A stretch of 64,000 nt of DNA from the NCBI GenBank assembly GCA_963819735.1, contig CAWFXC010000001.1, forward strand, positions 1,674,001 through 1,738,000, in the 5' to 3' direction. The position numbers and the translations under genes were made by a program. Origin of the DNA: CAWFXC01 sp963819735 (GTDB lineage: Bacteria; Actinomycetota; Acidimicrobiia; IMCC26256; DASPTH01). Below, piece by piece: positions 60,753 through 64,000 of the stretch (position 1 is the first letter of the stretch; each line of letters begins with the position of its first letter). The notes beneath the pieces were generated by a model, which was not told the DNA's origin, ran no database searches, and worked only from the letters and a program-made list of their open reading frames with translations.

Positions 60753-61625
60753 ATGTGGATCGCAATTGCCGTCGTCGCTGTCATCGCGCTGGCCGTGATC
60801 AGCCTGCTGGTATCGGCTCGGTCGCGGGCCACGACCGGTCGGTTGAGCCGCGAGACGCGCAAGCGTGACGAGGTCGCGGGTGCGTCCGCGACCCCTGACG
60901 CGGCGGCGCCGGAGGGCGAGGAGTCGGTGGAGGCGCAGGCCGACGACGCCCGCGCGCGCGCCGACGACGCCCGCAAGGCCATCGGATCCGGTGCGTCCAC
61001 GGTGCCGGAGAAGTCGGCCGCCCGCACGCCGGTGGTCTACGAGCCGGTCGACCTCGACGAGCTCGGTGTCACCCGACGACAGTTCTTCAACCGTTCGCTG
61101 CTGGCCGGCTCCGGTCTGGGACTCGGGGCGTTCGGTGTCGCTGCGCTCGCCTTCCTCTGGCCGGGAGCGAGCAGCGGTTTCGGCGGCAAGGTCGCCGTCG
61201 GCTCGGTCGCCGACGCCCAGACCGCCATCGGCGCCAAGCAGCCCTTCTACAACGCCACCGCCAAGACCTACATCGTGGCGTACCCGAAGTCCGCCCTCCC
61301 GAAGGCCAAGAAGGTGGCGGCCTACACGCCCCCGATCCTCGCCGGGATGGAAGCCGGATACGTCGCCCTGTACCAGAAGTGCGTGCACCTGGGCTGCCGC
61401 GTGCCGTGGTGTCAGAGCTCGCAGTGGTTCGAGTGCCCGTGCCACGGCTCGAAGTACAACAAGGTCGGTGAGAAGGTCGGGGGCCCGGCGCCGCGTGGCC
61501 TCGACCGGTTCGTGCTCGAAGTGTCGGGCGGGAACATCATCGTCGACACCGGCAACCTGGTGCTCGGGCCGCCCATCGGCACGAACACCATCAACCAGAG
61601 CCCGGAAGGCCCGCTCTGTGTCTGA
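60753..61625 (+). CDS. Rieske iron-sulfur protein
   Basis: A 290-residue subunit: an N-terminal helix (IAIAVVAVIALAVISLLVSA), an Ala/Glu/Arg-rich region, a second helix with twin Arg (TRRQFFNRSLLAGSGLGL), and the Rieske domain with CVHLGCRVPWC and CPCHGSKYN, which give the two Cys and two His of the [2Fe-2S] cluster. The extra front helix is an actinobacterial feature. It takes electrons from quinol at cytochrome b. Confidence 0.93.
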   Translation: MWIAIAVVAVIALAVISLLVSARSRATTGRLSRETRKRDEVAGASATPDAAAPEGEESVEAQADDARARADDARKAIGSGASTVPEKSAARTPVVYEPVDLDELGVTRRQFFNRSLLAGSGLGLGAFGVAALAFLWPGASSGFGGKVAVGSVADAQTAIGAKQPFYNATAKTYIVAYPKSALPKAKKVAAYTPPILAGMEAGYVALYQKCVHLGCRVPWCQSSQWFECPCHGSKYNKVGEKVGGPAPRGLDRFVLEVSGGNIIVDTGNLVLGPPIGTNTINQSPEGPLCV

Positions 61626-61667
61626 CGCTCACCGACCGACGATCGCGCGCCCTGGAGCCCGTCCGGC

Positions 61668-62951
61668 ATGAGTTTTCGCACCGTCCTGGTACTCGTCAAC
61701 GTCGTCGCGCTGGCGGGCATCTTGGGTTTCATCATGTTCCGCGTCGTGCGGCTCAAGCACAACCAGGAGCCCGCGCCCGAGAACCTCGAGCCGTTCTTCG
61801 ACGACGACGTCCTCGAATCGGCCCACCTCGAGCGGGTACTCGGGGTCGCGCTGATCGCGCTCATCGTCGTGGTGCTCGGGCTGCTCGCCTACTTCATCTG
61901 GGAGCCCTTCCGGGAGACGGCCGCCGCGTCGGGCTTCCACTCGCAATCGGTGGCCCGCGGCGCAACGCTGTTCGCCAACAACCAGTCGAAGGACTACGAC
62001 AGCACCAAGTCGCTCCTGTGCGCGAACTGCCACGGGGTCGACGGCGGTGGCGGCGTCGCGAACTTCGTGGTGAAGAGCGAGGATCCCCGCTGCGACCCGA
62101 ACGCTGCCCCGACCGACTCGACGCCGGCGTACTGCTTGCCGCAACAGGTTGCGTGGGCGGCTCCGAGCCTCCAACTCGCACCGTTGCGCTACTCACGCGC
62201 CCAATTGACCCAGATCATCACGTACGGCAGACCCGGGACGCCGATGCCTGCCTGGGGGGTGGCGTCCGGAAAGGGCGCGCTCCAGTCCCAGAGCATCCAG
62301 GACCTCGTGAGCTACGTCGAGACCCTGGCCACCACGTCGACGAAGGCGCAGGCCACGGGCGCCGCCGAAACGCAGAGCTGCGGGGCCGACGACAAGGTGA
62401 ACACCCGCGCCGCGTGCGTCGGGCGCAAGCAGCTCGAGGAGCCGGCGACGCGCGCCGCGGCCGACAAGTGGGTCGTCGACGCCAAGGCCGAACTCGCGGC
62501 CGCCCAAGCGCAGCTCGCCACGGCGAGCCCGACTGACCTCCCGACCTACACCAAGCTGGTGCTCGAGAAGCAGGACACGCTCCAGGCGGCCGAGGGGTGG
62601 CAGCAGACCACGCAGAACCCCACCGATGGTGCGATCTCCTTCGCCAACAACTGCGCGCGCTGCCACACCCGCGGTTGGTCGTACTTCGACGCCAGCAACC
62701 CCGAAGCCAATCCGCCGCCCGGGATCATGGGTGGCGGCGCGTACGGACCGAACCTCACCGGCGGTGACGTGAACAACCAGTTCCCGCCCCCGACCGGCGA
62801 GTCCGAGCTCTTCTCGTGGATCAGCATCGGCGTGCCGGCCAATGAGCAGTACGGGATCCGCGGCATCTCGTCGGGACGCATGCCGCACTTCGGCGCGGTC
62901 CTGACGAAGAACCAGATCAACGAGATCATGGCCTACGAGCGATCGCTGTAG
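61668..62951 (+). CDS. Membrane diheme cytochrome c
   Basis: A 427-residue protein: two helices (TVLVLVNVVALAGILGFIMF and VLGVALIALIVVVLGLLAYF), then two cytochrome c domains with LLCANCHGVDGGGG (first haem) and NNCARCHTRGWSY (second), each with a later Met (PGTPMPAWG; SGRMPHFG). A coiled Ala/Gln/Lys region (about 250-310) separates them. It replaces the separate c1/cc subunits and passes electrons on to the terminal oxidase. Confidence 0.92.
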   Translation: MSFRTVLVLVNVVALAGILGFIMFRVVRLKHNQEPAPENLEPFFDDDVLESAHLERVLGVALIALIVVVLGLLAYFIWEPFRETAAASGFHSQSVARGATLFANNQSKDYDSTKSLLCANCHGVDGGGGVANFVVKSEDPRCDPNAAPTDSTPAYCLPQQVAWAAPSLQLAPLRYSRAQLTQIITYGRPGTPMPAWGVASGKGALQSQSIQDLVSYVETLATTSTKAQATGAAETQSCGADDKVNTRAACVGRKQLEEPATRAAADKWVVDAKAELAAAQAQLATASPTDLPTYTKLVLEKQDTLQAAEGWQQTTQNPTDGAISFANNCARCHTRGWSYFDASNPEANPPPGIMGGGAYGPNLTGGDVNNQFPPPTGESELFSWISIGVPANEQYGIRGISSGRMPHFGAVLTKNQINEIMAYERSL

Positions 62952-62964
62952 GAGCGGAGACGAC

Positions 62965-63801
62965 GTGCCCCTCAACTTGGGAAACTCTTTCGTGACGGCG
63001 AGCCTGTGGTATCCGACGATCCTCGGCGTCCTCGTCGTGATCTCCGCGATCGTGCTCTTCATCGGTTCGATCTACCTGCTGCTCGGCACGAACCTCGGCG
63101 CCCGCCTCGGCTTCCTGGTGACCTTCACGTGCCTCACGGGTTTCATGCTGATCCTCAGCACGCTCTGGCTCACCACCGCTTCGCCGCTCGAGTCGCCGAA
63201 GGGCCGCGTGGCGTCGTGGAGCGTCATCGAGAACGTGCCCGACATAACCAAGGCGCAGACCGAAGCCGTGCGCAACATCGCGACGAAGGAGAACAAGGCC
63301 GCGGCAACCGACGCGTCCAACGTGCTCTCGGCGGTCGACGCCGCACTCATCACCCAGGTGGGGACCCCCACGGTGCAGGTGACACCCAACGACAACCGTT
63401 TCGCCAAGTTCGGCGACATCACGCAGTTCATGGTGCTCGAGACCTACACGACCGGTGGGAGCAACCCGCAGTTCTGGAAGGGCGAGTTCAACCACACGCC
63501 GAAGTACGCGGTCGTCGAGTACTGCAAGACCGCACAGCAGAACACGGTGTTCGGGCTTCCTCCGTTGCCGCCTGAGTGTGCCAGCGGCGCCGACGCGCAG
63601 CGCGGGTTCGTGGTGGCCAAGTTCGACTACGGCACGCTGCGGCTGCCGCCGTTCGTGATCATCGTCATCTCGGGGATCTTGTTCGGGCTCGGCCTGCTCG
63701 CGCTGCACTGGCGGGAGAAGGACGAGATGGAGCGCGAGAAGGCCGAAGCGGATGCCGCAGCGGTACCCGCCCGCAAGGACTCCGAACTGACGAAGGTGTG
63801 A
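62965..63801 (+). CDS. Membrane protein of the bc operon, unknown function
   Basis: A 278-residue protein: two helices at the front (TILGVLVVISAIVLFIGSIY, LGFLVTFTCLTGFMLILSTL), an outer domain of about 150 residues (AVVEYCKTAQQN, GLPPLPPECASG with two Cys) and one helix at the end (FVIIVISGILFGLGLLALHW), with a charged tail. GTG start. The pair of outer Cys may form a disulfide. I cannot name the family; position argues for assembly or a structural part of the respiratory complex. Confidence 0.75.
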   Translation: MPLNLGNSFVTASLWYPTILGVLVVISAIVLFIGSIYLLLGTNLGARLGFLVTFTCLTGFMLILSTLWLTTASPLESPKGRVASWSVIENVPDITKAQTEAVRNIATKENKAAATDASNVLSAVDAALITQVGTPTVQVTPNDNRFAKFGDITQFMVLETYTTGGSNPQFWKGEFNHTPKYAVVEYCKTAQQNTVFGLPPLPPECASGADAQRGFVVAKFDYGTLRLPPFVIIVISGILFGLGLLALHWREKDEMEREKAEADAAAVPARKDSELTKV

Positions 63802-64000
63802 TGGTGATGCGACGGATCCGTACCCTCGTCGTTCTCGGCCTGTGCACGGTGGGCGCGTTGGTTGCGCTCGCGGTGCCGGCGGGCGCGCAGCAGGTGGTCG
63901 ACGCGGGGAAAGAGGGCGACGGCTCGGGTGGGCTCGCGTTCGTGCTCATGGTCGTGATGATCGTCGCCGTGGTCGGGTCCCTGTTCTTCATGGACCACGT
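63801..64000 (+). CDS. Exported or membrane protein, cut by the window end
   Basis: ATG at 63801 shares one base with the preceding stop. The 66 visible residues have a signal-like helix (TLVVLGLCTVGALVALAVPA, ending AGAQQ) and a second helix (LAFVLMVVMIVAVVGSLFFM). It continues the operon beyond the window. Confidence 0.65.
   Translation, partial: MVMRRIRTLVVLGLCTVGALVALAVPAGAQQVVDAGKEGDGSGGLAFVLMVVMIVAVVGSLFFMDH

Overview
The window is 64 kb of high-GC DNA with overlapping operons, GTG/TTG/CTG starts, leaderless-looking promoters and long intergenic gaps. A cytochrome b split in two plus a Rieske protein and a membrane diheme cytochrome c, a MenJ-like reductase, an MprA/MprB-like two-component pair, GAF-ANTAR and TIGR03086-type proteins all point to an actinobacterium. 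Class Acidimicrobiia is my best guess from the respiratory cluster; this is inference from protein style, not a phylogeny.

Layout. 1-306: 3' end of an McrC-like restriction nuclease subunit. 0.7-6 kb: a catabolic cluster of three short-chain dehydrogenases (one close to 3-alpha-hydroxysteroid dehydrogenase), a GMC oxidoreductase and an SMP-30 lactonase, facing a molybdopterin oxidoreductase (6-8.2 kb). 8.2-13.8 kb: a thiolase fragment, a flippase-like membrane protein and an ECF sigma factor with a membrane-anchored propeller partner. 13.8-18.4 kb: small exported proteins, then a translationally coupled secreted arylsulfotransferase and sulfatase. 18.4-29.4 kb is accessory DNA: gene fragments, a duplicated small-ORF module flanking a glycine-rich secreted protein, a decayed response regulator, exported proteins, and at 27-29.4 kb the remains of an integrative element (ArdC-like remnant, HTH gene, four-copy inverted motif array, start-less Cys-rich ORF, integrase broken in four frames, tRNA-Lys). 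29.5-34.3 kb: ArsR/SRPBCC pair, FAD oxidoreductase, sigma/anti-sigma pair and secreted beta-propeller, ending in a tRNA 3' fragment. 34.3-44.8 kb: GAF-ANTAR regulator, phosphoribosyltransferase, duplicated metallopeptidase, two-component system, ketopantoate-reductase-like protein, alanine dehydrogenase and a polyprenol-type mannosyltransferase. 44.9-48.4 kb: HIT-bioA-bioF-bioD operon. 48.4-54.5 kb: four 75-bp tandem repeats, zinc-type ABC transporter with a Zur-like box, a CDF exporter, DsbB/thioredoxin-fold pair and a Fur-family regulator. 54.5-58 kb: SirB1-like, Lon-N, zinc-less DksA-like, a CTG-initiated MoaD-like protein, and the menaquinone-type reductase. 58-64 kb: a cytochrome bc operon running off the window.

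Working together: the last 6 kb builds a quinol oxidase module (ferredoxin, split cytochrome b, Rieske, diheme c), and the adjacent FAD reductase plausibly modifies the quinone. The metal block pairs zinc uptake, zinc efflux and a Fur/Zur-type sensor. Biotin genes are overlapped for coupled translation. Five otherwise intact genes carry a single frame break, four of them exactly in a CG-dinucleotide run; this looks more like a systematic sequence error than five pseudogenes, and reading frames there should be treated as conceptual.
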